A stretch of DNA of 33,151 bases from assembly GCF_000275845.1 (NCBI RefSeq), contig NW_006766883.1, positions 14,762 to 47,912 of the forward strand. Reading direction: 5' to 3'. The stretch is from Dichomitus squalens LYAD-421 SS1. Lineage: Eukaryota > Basidiomycota > Agaricomycetes > Polyporales > Polyporaceae. The notes under the pieces are model-generated. The model worked only from the letters and a program-made list of their open reading frames with translations. It had not been told where the DNA came from and did not search any database. The position numbers and the translations under genes are program-made. Position 1 is the stretch's first letter. Every line of letters starts with the position of its first letter. Positions 21,575 through 33,017 of the stretch are shown here, one piece after another.

Positions 21575-22670
21575 ATGGCTGCCGTCCACTTCTCCAAAAA
21601 GGCCGTGACCATCCCCACCACCGTCCGCACCTTCGCATCGGGCGTCCCCGTTGCCCCCCTTGTCAACCTCTCTGTCCGCCAGCCCGCCGGCCACGGGCAC
21701 GACCACGGACATGGCGCTGCTGGCCCTCGCTCTGACGTACCTGCTAAGTGGGTGACGAGGGTATCCCGGTCTCCTTCGGGCCTCGTCTCGCGGTCATTTG
21801 CAAGTGGTGAGTAGCCATAGCCGTGTTCCAAAACCCATCCGGAATGCTGCAAGCAGTTGCGCCATTCGCACCATTTTCTCCTTGGCTCACTCCTTCCTCG
21901 ATGTCTTAACTCTCGCTCACCACCTACGCATCGCAACCGTAGCCCCTGTCACTGGCATCACCCAGCATCGCCTCCTGCACACGTCCGTGGCGAACCGCGA
22001 CGCGCCGAACGTGCCCGACTTCTCCAAGTACGAGGCCAAGAGCGAGACGACGAACCGCGGGCTCGCCTACCTCATGATCGGCTCGCTCGGCCTCCTCTCC
22101 GCGTCCGCGGCCAAGTCGACGGTGACGGAGTTCCTCGCGACGATGTCCGCCTCCGCGGACGTGCTCGCGATGGCCAAGGTCGAGCTCGACCTCGCCGCGA
22201 TCCCCGAGGGCAAGAACGTGATCATCAAGTGGCGCGGCAAGCCCGTCTTCATCCGCCACCGCACCCCGGACGAGATCGAGGAGGCGCGGAACACGGACTG
22301 GAAGGGCCTGCGCGACCCCGAGGCCGACGAGGCGCGCACCAAGAAGCCCGAGTGGCTCGTCATGCTCGGCGTCTGCACCCACTTGGGCTGCGTGCCCATC
22401 GGCGAGGCTGGTGACTACGGAGGCTGGTTCTGCCCGTGCCACGGCTCCCACTACGATATTTGTGAGTTTGGCGTATCACGGCTCTAGAAGTTATATCGCT
22501 TACCATTCATTACTCCCGCCCAGCCGGACGTATCCGCAAGGGTCCTGCCCCTGTGAGTTCGCTCGTCTTCCGACATGCTCTGCAGTTGCCTAACCCATCT
22601 CCGTCTACAGCTCAACCTAGAAATTCCTCAGTACGACTTTATCGAGGACAACAAGATGATCATCGGTTGA
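21575..22670 (+). CDS. RIP1: Rieske iron-sulphur subunit of mitochondrial complex III
   Basis: This is the electron-transferring 2Fe-2S subunit of the cytochrome bc1 complex in the inner mitochondrial membrane. Exons 21575-21806, 21943-22461, 22524-22552 and 22611-22670 give 279 residues. The N-terminal about 90 residues are a presequence rich in Arg, Ser and Ala, with an unusual histidine stretch (GHGHDHGHG). Next is the hinge and transmembrane part, TTNRGLAYLMIGSLGLLSA (about residues 110-135). The cluster-binding boxes CTHLGC (222-227) and CPCHGSHYD (about 241-249) are intact, with the disulphide cysteines present. The protein ends NLEIPQYDFIEDNKMIIG, the normal end of this family. The third exon is just 29 bases. 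Neighbouring COX19 serves the same respiratory chain. Confidence 0.96.
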
Positions 22671-23195
22671 TAGACTTGGCGTCGCATATTCGTAGAGCGT
22701 ACAATAATCTTAATGTTGTTACGTTCCTAACTATCCTTAACCCATGTATCGTGCATGGTTACGTTGAGTGAGCACACACATTGCACGGCATGTGTCAACA
22801 CAACATCACATTGTCAGCTACAACTATCGGTCCACAGCGGCGACGGCAACGAAACTCGATATAAGGTTTTATATAGTGAGGGACAGAGCAAGATACTAGA
22901 GCAGACAAATCAAGGAGAGATTCGGAGACAGACGCAGGGACACCAAGCCCATATCAGAGACATTGGATGGTATGCGAACCAACCGCCGCCCACTAATAGA
23001 GGCCTTTAAGTGCCCAACTGCCAGACGACAAGCCAACAAGCCTAGAGCGCCACACACAACTCGATCGCGCCAACTACAGCGAGCCAAGACGACACAACGA
23101 AACATCGCATATACCACGAGAGCGCATAGAGAGGCCGCGTATGGGTGCTGTGACTACATTTCCGAGCGCGCTCTTGCGCCAAGACCATGCCCAGC
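22671..23195. other. Convergent 3' region between Rieske and the SR-protein gene
   Basis: Two genes end towards each other here. The sequence should hold both 3' untranslated regions and terminators. No ORF with a domain is seen. Confidence 0.5.
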
Positions 23196-25528
23196 TCAGG
23201 AGCGCCGGTAGCCGCCAGCGGGCTCGACCTCCCGAGAGCGGGGAGGTGGGTAGTCTCGAGTGCTGCCAGAGCTCCTAGCAGGTGCGCCGTTGGAGTAGCC
23301 GTTGGTGCCGTAGCCTCCAGAGCTGCCGTTGTAGGTTGCACCGCCAGTGCTAGTGTAGCCCGCCGGTTCGTAAGGGGCGCCAGAAGCGGAACGGGCAGGG
23401 GGGCTCTGAGAGCGACGCCTGTAGGAGGTCAATTTGTCAGAGACAATCGTGTCGCCATCCGGAGCGTAGGCTGTACCTGTAGCGTGGGGCCTCAACGCTC
23501 CCAGTACGCGGGGGAGGATAGTCGGCATAACGAGCCGGAGAAGCGGCTCTACCGCGCGTCTCAGAGGGAGGATATTCGCTATTCGGTAGCACAGGTCAAG
23601 GCACGGAAGCATTATTGGTTATGACAGTAACGTACCGAACAGGCGGACGATCGTAGTCATCACGAGCAGCACGTGCAGGCGGAGCACCGGGCGGAGTCCT
23701 GGGCCTCACAGACGCAGGAGCCGGGTACGTACCATACCTGTCGGGAGGAGCTCCCGTCCTCCTATCATAGCGGTCGTAGTAGTCCCTGGGAGGCGGAGGA
23801 GGGTAGCCACGAGGAGGGTAGCCAGGGGGAGGCACAGCTTCGCCCTCAGGATAATAGCCACGAGAGTCAAGACGAGCGGGAGGGGGCGGAGCACCCCTCA
23901 TCCTGAAATCGTCGTAGTCCCTAGCAGACCGGATAGGCGGCGGGGGGTAGTCGCGGTAGTCCCTGGGAGGCGAAGGCGGCCGCCCATAGAAGCCATCCCG
24001 CCTGGGTGGCGGAGGGTAATCATAGTAACGAGGATCTCCAGGAGGCGGGTAACGCGGGTAGTCACCACGGTAAGGATAGTCCCGCAGCGGAGGCGGGTAG
24101 TCCCTGGCAGCCGTGAGACGGTCAATGAGTGGAGGTTCACTTCCAAGATGGCTCGGACGACGCCTGAGTAATCAAGCAAGTGTCTCAGTGACATCATCCA
24201 ACTACGCTACGATGCTTCCGAAGATACATACCCTGCGGCGAGATGATTGGGGCACTCCCTGGTGGAGACAAGTTGAATTTCAACTAAGACAGCAACAACT
24301 CTGACCGCACGCTGACCTTGCCCAGTGACCCATTTGACCGCACTTGAAGCAGGCACCAGGGTCGCCGCTGTACTTCGCAGTTCTGCCGCCACCATGAGAT
24401 ATTTCGACACGAATCTTGTTCCCCATGAAGTAGCCCTCGTGGTATTTGGCCACGCTTTCTTCCGCAGCTTCGCGACTATCGAATTCCTGTCAGAAGACGG
24501 CGGTCAGGTCGAGAACTCTATGGCCAGACGGTTCTTGCCACGTACCACAAATCCGTACCCCACCCTATTCACACGATGCATCGCCTTGGTTAGTGTGACT
24601 GCCTCGCGCGCGTAGACCGAGCGCCAACTCACTTGAGTTCGATATTCACAATGTTCCCAATCTTGCCGAAGCAACTCTCCAGGTCCTCTTTCCGGGTGTG
24701 CTCAGGGAGACCGCCGATGTAGACTTTGTTCAGCTGTAGTCCCAGAGGAGCGCAGACGCGAGAGCGGATGCCCAGAGACGAGCGGTGCATGAGAGCAGAA
24801 GCCGTCAGCGATATGAATCAAACCAGAAGCCAGCAGAGAGGACAAATAGCAAGAAGAGCGATAGAAGGCAGAGCGGCGCTCGAGAGAGAAGACAGGGGCG
24901 CTTTCGCCGACAGATAGCCAAGATCGCATTATGCGGCCTCGAAGGAGAGGTCCCATACCGCACCGTACCGTAGCGGATGCTGCGAGCCCATTCGCGGACG
25001 ATGGTTGCCATGTCACGAAGCCCTGTGGGTCCTGAAAAATCTCGAGCGGGACATGGCAAGCTCCAGCCACGAGTGAGAGTGCGGTGCAGCATGAGAGGTA
25101 AGCGCGAGGAGAGTGTGGTGGACGAGGAAAAGAGCAGGGCAAAGGGCGAGCCTACAGGGCAGAGGACGATAGGAGAGGTAGAGAGGAGAGAGAGAGAGGA
25201 TAGGAGGGCAACAAACTGAGGACAGAAAAGAGAGAGACCGACTAAGCACCTTGACAATCTTCTCGCCGCGCTGAGCAGCGTCCGAGCGGGCAGTGGCATC
25301 CCCACTATCTGTCCCGTTGCCATTGACGGAGCCAGGGGCTGGATATTCAGCCCCCTCCGCACCCGGGACGGCACGGTCATCAGCGGGAGGCGCACCGCCG
25401 TTGAGGTCCAAGTCCCCGCCAGGACCCATGTGGTCGCGGGCGGAGTCGTCCATAGGATTCCAACTGTCTGAGTGCTTCACAGGTGCACGCTCGCTATCTG
25501 TATGGGCAGCGAGAGGAGAGGCGGCCAT
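23196..25528 (-). CDS. SR-type splicing factor with RRM and CCHC zinc knuckle
   Basis: It is a predicted pre-mRNA splicing regulator resembling the SRSF7/RSZ class, probably nuclear. Exons (minus): 25528-25250, 24733-24633, 24564-24546, 24486-24317, 24258-24232, 24163-23636, 23578-23477, 23418-23196, giving 482 residues. An acidic N-terminal region (about 1-90) precedes an RRM (about 94-165) with RNP2-like VYIGGLP and RNP1-like VGYGFVEF. The zinc knuckle is CFKCGQMGHWAREC, spacing CX2CX4HX4C, near 177-191. The C-terminal half is rich in Arg, Asp, Tyr and Pro (RDYPPPP-like repeats) with scattered RS or SR pairs (RRRSQSPPARS); it is an RS-like rather than a classic RS domain. Two exons are tiny (19 and 27 bases) and the first intron is 516 bases. 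The start at 25528 was chosen as the first ATG giving a plausible N-terminus; 25630 and 25453 are alternatives. An SRPK kinase gene lies next upstream. Confidence 0.85.
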
Positions 25529-27353
25529 GCAAGACGATGGTGGTAGCAGGCAGGGAACAAGCGGCGTTCTGCCAAATTTGTGGCATGCTTTGACGGCCGA
25601 CAGCGGAGAATGCACCCTTTGCTCCGACACACCGCCTCGGCCAATCGCAGAACCCCGGAGCGCCTCATGCCTCCCGCGTGCCGAACCAACAGCCGCCCGT
25701 TGGCCCTCGTATGTCCCCCACTCCGGACCACCCTCTCACGCAAACAACCCAGAAATACCGCCGCGAGCTCGTTTATACGCCGGGCGCGCCCTATGCCGCG
25801 CACCGAATGACAAAATGCAATCATAGTATCCCGGGCGACGGGACAAACTGCGCGGTCGCCATGAACTCACCCCTACCGAACGTTCTCACATATGGGCGCC
25901 AATTGTGGTCGCGCTTCTCGTTTATTTGAGCTTCCTTATATTTGATCCCCCCCGGTACACTCAACGCCTTTCAACATTTTTATTCTCCACGTGGGATATG
26001 CCCGTGCTTCGTGAACGTTTCAATAGCTTTATTCCGATCTAATGTGGCATGAATGACGACAAGCGCAACCTGTGTCTCTCTAAGTTCAAGCTCGAATCTC
26101 TGCAGGCGGCGTCATGTATTTAACCAGATGACATTTCGTGGGACCCGCTCAGGGCCCAGCCGCTCTAAGAGTGTACTGTGCGTCAGACCCGTCCAATATG
26201 GTTTGATCCTCTCAGCATCCGGATGGTACCTTCATACTACACCCGCCCAAGGCGCCGATCCTGTCGCTGACAGGCCCGCAAGCACCTTCCTCCCAATACA
26301 TACAATTTGTCCTTCGAGCGTCCTCGTTTGGTCTCGATCTTTGTATTGTTTGTATTCAATTGCTAGCAGCGCATGTACAATACGTCGGGGACAATCCATA
26401 GCTACAACAATACTACGAACGAAGGACATAGCGCCGAACATGCCTGCGCCGTGCACGCCCTCCGCCGCAGAAGTCTACTAGTAGGTATGTGATAGATACG
26501 TTGGCATGGACGTCGTAACTAAGGGAGCCCGAAGCTATCTCAGCAAAAACTTCAGAAATACACGAGGGACAGCAGAGACGCGAGAGACATGAGGGACGAG
26601 ACGATATGAGAGAGGAAACAAAGACGCATATGTACGGCCCTATAATGATATGCGGGAAGGTCAGCGCGGTTGGGGATGTAGGATGCATGGATGTAGGATG
26701 AGGTTGCAAGGGTTGCAGTATTAGGTGTTTCGCATTGGGATGGGTAAGCGCGGATTAGAACTAGGGGAGGTGACGCATTCAGTAAAAGGACGGAAGTGGT
26801 GATGCATGGGTGGCAGTCTAAGTCTCTAGGATCGATGTGCACGTGAACCGAACGCAAAGGAAACCCAGGATAAAAACTAGGATCGAGACAGAAACCAGAA
26901 GCAAGGACGGGGATGGGGCGTGTGCCAGCATAAAGCAAAGGGTTCAATGAAAAGACAGCGGTGAGAACGCGTGATCGCACATCACCACCAGACCGAATAG
27001 AATAAAGGTCAAGCAAGCTCCGAACGACAGAAGAGCAGGTGGGGCACACCGTCCTGGGTGATGAACAGGAAGAGTTGGGTGGAAATGAAAACAAGCAGCC
27101 CCGTCGACGACCACAAGCGACCACATCACCACGCACGAGTAGCACGTCACGCACGATGCGTCACGCCATCTCCCGACATCCCACACCATCGCTCGTCACT
27201 TCCGCCCAGCGCTGGGTGCCCGACGAGCATAAGTACCCCGGCCTAACACCCATCAGTACTTGCCGCTCAGTTGACCACATCCTCGCTCCCCTGCGCGAAC
27301 GTGTGCTCGCGCCCCAAGCGCCAAGGGCCTCAAGCCGATCAGGCCCGAGGCGC
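25529..27353. other. Intergenic between the SRPK gene end and the SR gene start
   Basis: About 1.8 kb without a recognised gene. A 200-codon minus-strand frame (27154-26552) is rich in Ser, Pro, Leu and Cys but has no domain; it probably reflects the pyrimidine-rich 3' region of the kinase gene. The part near 25530-25900 should be the promoter of the SR gene. Confidence 0.5.
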
Positions 27354-30347
27354 TTACCAGCCCCACAGATCCTCGCTGAGCGGATCGACTTCAAGCCATG
27401 GGTGGTCGACCATGTCTCGCGCGTGCTTGCGCTCGCGATGGTCGATGGTGAGCATCGGTTCGAGGAACGAGCAGAGCGCCTCCGCGTCCTTCTCCGACCA
27501 GAGGTATTTCTCGACCATCACACGTTTCAATGGCCATGGCTTCAAGCTCCGGATGTAGCGTAATGAACCTGTTAGAAGGTTCGAACCAAATCGTCAGTAA
27601 GATCAAGGTTTCAGGGAATGCCACAAATATGGAAAGCTGAATGGGAAACGGCGGCTGCAGCTGGAGGAGGCAGGATCCCCGAACTGGCAACATGGACATC
27701 TCGGTATCAGCGCGTCGATCAGCCCTCATGGACATCGACATCAGCGCGGGCTCCACAATGGGCCTTCGCTCTGGCGTTCCGAACGAAGGCAGTCCAATAG
27801 AGTAGACGCAGTGCACTCGTGCGCTCGTGCTTCGCATCTGCCTCCTCCGAGCAGCCATCCCAATCCGGTATATGCCGCAGCAACCGTTACAAACCAGATA
27901 TAAAAACCACCGCTCCCCAAACAGCGTCGAAGGACAAGAAAGCCCCACCACGTACCTGAGCTGTCGAACAGGTCCCGGCTAAACCTCCCGTTCCACTTCG
28001 TCTCGCCGTACTCGCCCAGCAGCTCGATGATCTGCGCGATGTGGTCGTCGTCCTTGCCGAACAGGTCGCCCTGGCTCTGTGGGTCGAAGAGGTACTCCGC
28101 GGTGAGTAGCTCGAACACGACGCAGGCGACGGACCAGATGTCCGCCGTCGCGCCCCAGTCTGTCCGGCCGACGATCGCCTCGGGCGAACGGTACTGTCTT
28201 GTCTGGATATCCTCGGTGAAGTGCTTGTGAGTGGGGGTCGCATTCCCGAGGTCCGCGATCTTGATCGAGATGGGAAGTGGAGGAGGCATGGGGGTAGGGT
28301 CTTGTGAGCATACGGAGTGAGCGTCGGCAGATGGACGAGAGGAGGTGGAATGTTGTGAACATATGGATGAGGTCGAGGTTGCTAGGTCGCGAGGTGCGGT
28401 CTGGGTGAGTAACGATGGACCAGCGGCGGGCCGTGTGGGACGCTCTGGACGCCGTTCATCGTCTTCTGCGGCCGACTCGACACCGCATGTGCAGGTGCAG
28501 TTGTCCTCCTTCGCCTTCTCGGCGGAGGTGAATCTCATCTTATCGACGGCGCTGGCGACGCTCGCGACCGATGTAGGAGGGGTATCGTTGCTCAGTGACG
28601 TCGCCACGCTCGAGGATACCATGACAGAGTCGTAGGCCGAGCTAGAGCATCCACTCCTGCTCGAGTCTGAACCGTCTGGCGTCGATGAGGTCGACTCAGC
28701 GAAGGGGCCGGTGGTTAGAGCGAGCTTGGTTACGCTCTTTCTTCGGACGTCGTTCATTCTCCTAAACGAGGATGGTATCGACGCGGATGCGCTCTGTGCG
28801 GAAGCGACACGAGTGATATAGCTCAGGCGTGCGGGGGAGTTGGGACAACTATAGGAGGATGGGCTGGAGAGTGGCTGCGAGTCAAAGATCTCGACTTGAC
28901 GCTCACGAGTGCTCTTGTGGCGTGGTATCGCAACTGAGGCTCGTGTGAGTTGCTTAGGAGGGACGACTACCTTCCTGGATGTGGGTGAAGGGGAACGTGA
29001 CAGCTCATCCTGGATGTGAGCCTCTACGTCCGGTATCGAGATAACTAGAATCAGCACAGTTAGCTTTCAAGCTTCATGAGAGGAGAACCCCGCGCCCCGC
29101 GGAACCACTTACGTATATTCTCCGGCTTTATGTCGGTATGGACTAAATCACATTCGTCGTGGAGATATTGCAGCCCAAGAAGCAGCTGCTTCGCGATGAC
29201 CCTGACCAGGTCAACAGCGACGCCAGTCTTCTTGTGGCGCTCGATGAGCGCAAGGAGGTTCTCGCCTAATGGCTCGAACACGAGGCATATGTGGTTGTCA
29301 TCGGGAGTCGGGTGCTCGAAGTGGTCGAGGAAGGAGACAACGTGATGACGCCCTGGATGCGATATGTTTGCGTCCATTACTTGGCGCAATAGTTTGATTT
29401 CGTCGCGGGCAGTCTCCGCATAGCGGCCTGCCGACTTAACCACCTTCAAAGCAGAGTGTTTGCGGGTACTAGGTAAGAACCGTTAGCATACAGGTGGTTC
29501 GAATGTATTGGCGGTAATTTCGCCACACGAGCCACACCCCGATGCAGGACGGGATTAGGCTCGCATGGCATTCCCCAACACGCGCGTAATCCTCTGGATG
29601 AGGGCGGAAATTCGCAGAGTAGACCCATCGCTGTGAGACTGCGAATGTCCCCTCGCCTGCGTTTCCAACGGCCCGATTGTCCTCCATTCTGCCCGAGTAT
29701 GAGGGCGCGAACGGCTCCGACTCCTGGCGAAACCGTCAGAATATACGGACCTGGGTCTGCAGTGCATGATGTGAACCTCAGGAGCTGGCGTTTCGCCACC
29801 ATACGACGGGATATATTGACGAAGAATGACAAAGGACAAGCGAGAGGAAAGTATGCAAGGAAAGTGGCGGGTCCAGGGTGCAAGGCGACATGATACATTC
29901 GGGGACACGAACGGTCGGGGCAAACGCTTCAGATATCCGCACGCTCGGGAACGAACACCCGTCGTTCCCGACGTTGCAGATAATCAAGACGGTAGAAGAG
30001 GGCAAGAAGGGAGAAACTCACTGATTGTCCTTGACGAGCCATACAGTCGAAAAGTGTCCCCAGCTGATCGTGTGATGTGAGCATGCCGTCCAGTGACTAT
30101 CCGCGGAATGCCAGCAGGCGCACCGGGTCGACGGGAGATGAAGGAAATTGGCTCACCCTAACTTGCGAAGGACGAGGTATCTTCCGTCCTTGAAAGTATC
30201 GCGAATCTTCACCTGGAGATAACCTCCAGTGTTGTAGTCGGCGGGAGCCTCCTCGTCCTTAGAATAGGCATCTGGGACAGGTACGATCTTGGGCCCCGAG
30301 GAAGTGACGACGTATTGGTATTTCGCGCAGGGCTGCTTCGGTGCCAT
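27354..30347 (-). CDS. SRPK-type SR-protein kinase
   Basis: SRPK kinases (yeast Sky1, fission yeast Dsk1) phosphorylate Ser-Arg dipeptides of SR proteins and control their nuclear import. Exons (minus) 30347-30157, 30063-30022, 29468-29113, 29044-27956 and 27568-27354 give 630 residues. It starts MAPKQPCAKYQYVV. ADYNTGGYLQVKIRDTF leads into the glycine loop LGWGHFSTVWL (about 63-73). The ATP lysine is in SALKVVKSA. The catalytic loop is HTDIKPENI and the magnesium loop is KIADLGNA, with DLG in place of DFG. QTRQYRSPEAIVG follows. These forms are SRPK signatures. A low-complexity Ser-rich insert of about 260 residues separates the two lobes, as usual for this family. The C-terminus reads LRYIRSLKPWPLKRV...HPWLEVDP. 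Introns of 553 and 387 bases are unusually long here. The start at 30347 was preferred over an upstream ATG at 30449 by family likeness. Confidence 0.93.
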
Positions 30348-31264
30348 GTAGAGAAAGGAGGGAGAAAAGAGAGGAAACACCGAGTGCCGGTGCAGCGATG
30401 TGGCAGGAGCAGATAACAACCCAACTGTCCACTCTTTCTCCCTGACCACTCCAATTACCTCAGCATCCCATTTCTGGAACCCACCTGCATCCCGCCCTTA
30501 TCGCAGCCAGCCCAGCCAATCACCATGCAGCGATTAGCCCGGGAAAATCCCGCGCTACTCCCCATTGGGCCCGTTACGTAAAGGCCCTCGCCCCTTCCAC
30601 CTTCGCCTCCCCGCGTTCTCCAGTCTCCCCGGCTGCTCCCGACCCACCGCCCCTTGCGGGCAATCATCTTCCTGCCAACACTGGGGAAATGTCGCGTACA
30701 TAGGAAACCGTCGGACTTGCGTTCTGTGCCTTGTACTTTCCCCATTTTTCCGATCGTCTTTCCGACTTCTGCGCAACGCTGTGCTTCGAGTCAAGCCGCC
30801 GGCAGAGTCATCCAACGGCCATCCGATTGTCAGCGGTCGCATGCTTCGCGATCTGAACTTCTTTCGCCGGTCGTGTTCAAGGCTCATTAGTAAGAAGCGC
30901 ATGTACATTCACCCACCGCAAGCTCAGAGACCGGTCATACTGATTTTTCTTTCATCCTACGCCGATCGGTTTCATCCCAGGCGGAATCTGCATTCCGTTC
31001 AATGCATCTTCAGCGTTTCTCAAATGCCCATACTTAACTGACGCGATCACGCATATCGCTGCAAAACCAAAGCATGCCTCCTGAAGTCTTTGCACAGGCA
31101 GTTTGAAATGACCTCCGTCGTCATCGTTCCGTAGCTTCTAACACTACACTTTCCTATTCTGTGCCCTCTAATTCCGCACTTTTTCACACAGCGCTCGGAA
31201 GGACCTTACAGGTTCTAGCTGTCATATCGATACTCACTGCTTCTCGACTGCCTCGGGCCCCTCT
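30348..31264. other. Upstream region of the SRPK gene
   Basis: About 0.9 kb between the kinase start and the stop of the next minus-strand gene. A 158-codon plus-strand frame (30565-31041) has no recognisable domain. I see no other gene. Confidence 0.5.
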
Positions 31265-32389
31265 TCATGACAAACGCCAGGGAGCAAGATCAAGATGTGT
31301 ACATTCCGTCGCCACATCGAGTATCTGCGATACCACTCTGCGGGCAGGAGGTCTTCCCTTGAGCTTGAGCTTGAGCGACATCCTATATGCCATATGACGT
31401 GGCTCAAGCCATCGTGAGACATTGCCAAGGTCACGATTCAAGGAGGTTTCTTACGTGCTGACCAGGTGCTTGATTATGATGTGTAGGTGCTCGCCTGCAG
31501 CAGTCATCTGAACCGCATGTTCGAAGAGCTCGGTAAGGCTGGAGGAATGGTCCCTTTCATATAACTCTTCTACCGACCTGTTGAGTCGTCTAATGTCCGC
31601 GCTAATCGGTATGCACAGTGGTTGACTAGTGCGAGTAAGCTCACCCATAGCGCTGGTACGACGATGTTAGGGCCCTATGGATGGCCTGAACAAACATCAC
31701 TCTCCCCCCAGACCAGGCACAGCTGGCCACTGTGCCTCTATGACGGAAGACCAAGTACAGCATCAGTGTCTCGCTGACGATGTTCAACGACGATGCAGAT
31801 TCTGGTCTTGCAACGATCACTCTGTGTGCTCGTTCGCCGTATTCACGAGTACCTCCCAGGTGGTTTGTAGTCCTTGATCGTCACGTCTGAGTGGCGCCCT
31901 GAGAATTCGAACTCCCAGGAACGGGCTCTGGGGGCTGCAGTGAAATTCCGCCAAATTCGCCTTCGGACAAGGTTCAGCATCAACAGCTAGGCGAACGGAA
32001 GATATGCTCCCAATCCTCATCCCGATCCGCATTGATCCCGTTCGCTTTCCTACTTGTCTTACGGATGTTGTCCCTCTCATCATGCTCTTCTTGCAGCTCC
32101 GAAGCGCCTATCGGTCTGCCCACTATTCTTTCACGTGATGAAAAGTACTATGTGCCGACTGTTTGGCCCGATCCCACAGCTTGTCGTCAAATGTCTTTGA
32201 GATGACTCTTCGAATGTTCCTTGGGCTACAAGGTGGCTGCCATAGCTTTGGGAATAACGAGATGGCGGCGATCAATCTTGGGTAATGAATGTCAGGAGAG
32301 AGAAGTCGAAAGTCTGTGCCGCCGCCGACACGAGCCTTACGTGCGTCACGGCGACGTTGACGCATCTCCTTGCGCTCTCTCCTCTCCAT
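31265..32389 (-). CDS. Unrecognised six-exon gene, predicted 290-residue protein
   Basis: I do not recognise this family. Six stretches on the minus strand join with matching phases through GT...AG introns of about 41-72 bases: 32389-32149, 32107-31985, 31934-31853, 31806-31645, 31601-31455 and 31382-31265. The product starts MERRERKEMRQRRRDARKAR, a strongly basic helix. A mixed region follows with LWDRAKQSAHSASELQEEHD, then SWEFEFSGRHSDVTIKDY, SETLMLYLVFRHRG, and a helical SSSLTELFEHAVQMTAAGEH. It ends THLDLAPWRLS. There is no signal peptide or clear membrane segment. The first intron (41 bases) is the weakest link, and a further upstream ATG near 32458 is possible. The consistent phases and ordinary codon usage argue for a real gene. 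It ends about 0.9 kb from the SRPK start and begins 260 bases from a retrotransposon. Confidence 0.55.
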
Positions 32390-32648
32390 ACTGCGCTGAC
32401 ACCTTTAGGCTGTAGTACCTTTGCGTTGCGTTTAGCTTGATTTCTGCTCAAGTGCCCCATGCCAACTCACCGATCGACATGTCATAGTGTGGGCTTGTCA
32501 TCCTATTAGTCCCTTACAGCCACCTACCACGTTGTACAGCTGACCACCCAACCATACTATAGTCGATAGTCTTTGTAGTTTAAGGCCTACCATGAGGCAC
32601 GGCCTCGCAGGGCAATAAACGGGATCTAGAAAGAAAGAAAGAAAGACA
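32390..32648. other. Flank of the retrotransposon with an (AGAA)n microsatellite
   Basis: An AGAA run spans 32628-32646 and stops directly before the LTR start. The sequence otherwise holds the upstream region of the minus-strand gene. Confidence 0.6.
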
Positions 32649-33017
32649 TGTTGGAGTTTGGACGGCGAGGCAAGCGTGGTGCGAGCCTCGGCCGTGTTCC
32701 GGGCGGACAGTCTAGTCGCGCCGTTGACGCGTCTTGTCGCGCCTTGTTGCGCTCGCATAAGTTTCACCTTTGTTTTGTTCGTGAATACGACGACTCATTT
32801 GTCTTGTACCGGGAACGTCTTGTCCCAGTAATGTACTTATTCCCTTCGATTTACGTTGGCTCACCTCAGTCCCGCGTACGACGCGTGCTGAGGTGAGTAT
32901 ACGTTTGTTACTTACTTCGTCTACTTATACTGATTAACATCCCGTAGTGATTGTTCTACAGGTACTATTAATACATATCAGTCCCGCGTACGACGCGTGC
33001 TGAGTGATTGTTCTACA
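32649..33017 (+). mobile_element. 5' LTR of a Ty1/copia-type retrotransposon
   Basis: The segment starts TGTTGGAG and ends TTCTACA, the TG...CA form of LTR ends, and is 369 bases long. A primer-binding site follows directly, then about 65 bases later a gag-like start codon on the same strand. The inner half contains a stem-loop block at 32866-32892, an intron at 32893-32947, a block at 32948-32961, a spacer, and a spliced copy of both blocks at 32978-33018. The 5' border rests on the TG motif and could not be checked against the 3' LTR, which is outside the window. Confidence 0.75.
32893..32947 (+). other. Intron inside the right LTR (55 bases)
   Basis: Starts GTGAGTATAC, ends CCCGTAG, and has a branch-point-like CTGATTAAC about 20 bases before the end. 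The downstream copy at 32978-33018 lacks exactly these bases between the same flanking blocks. The 5' splice site touches the base of the E1 stem (CTCAG...CTGAG). Confidence 0.8.

Noticed and set aside
26552..27154. 200-codon minus-strand ORF as a gene
   Set aside because: No domain, very high Ser/Pro/Leu/Cys content and position right after the kinase stop fit an untranslated pyrimidine-rich region.
30565..31041. 158-codon plus-strand ORF upstream of the SRPK gene
   Set aside because: No recognisable domain. It overlaps the presumed kinase promoter and looks like chance open frame in C-rich sequence.
31895..31940. Second tRNA-like T-arm (TTCGAATTC context)
   Set aside because: It is a local palindrome around an EcoRI-like site and lies inside a predicted exon. 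No matching acceptor stem is found.
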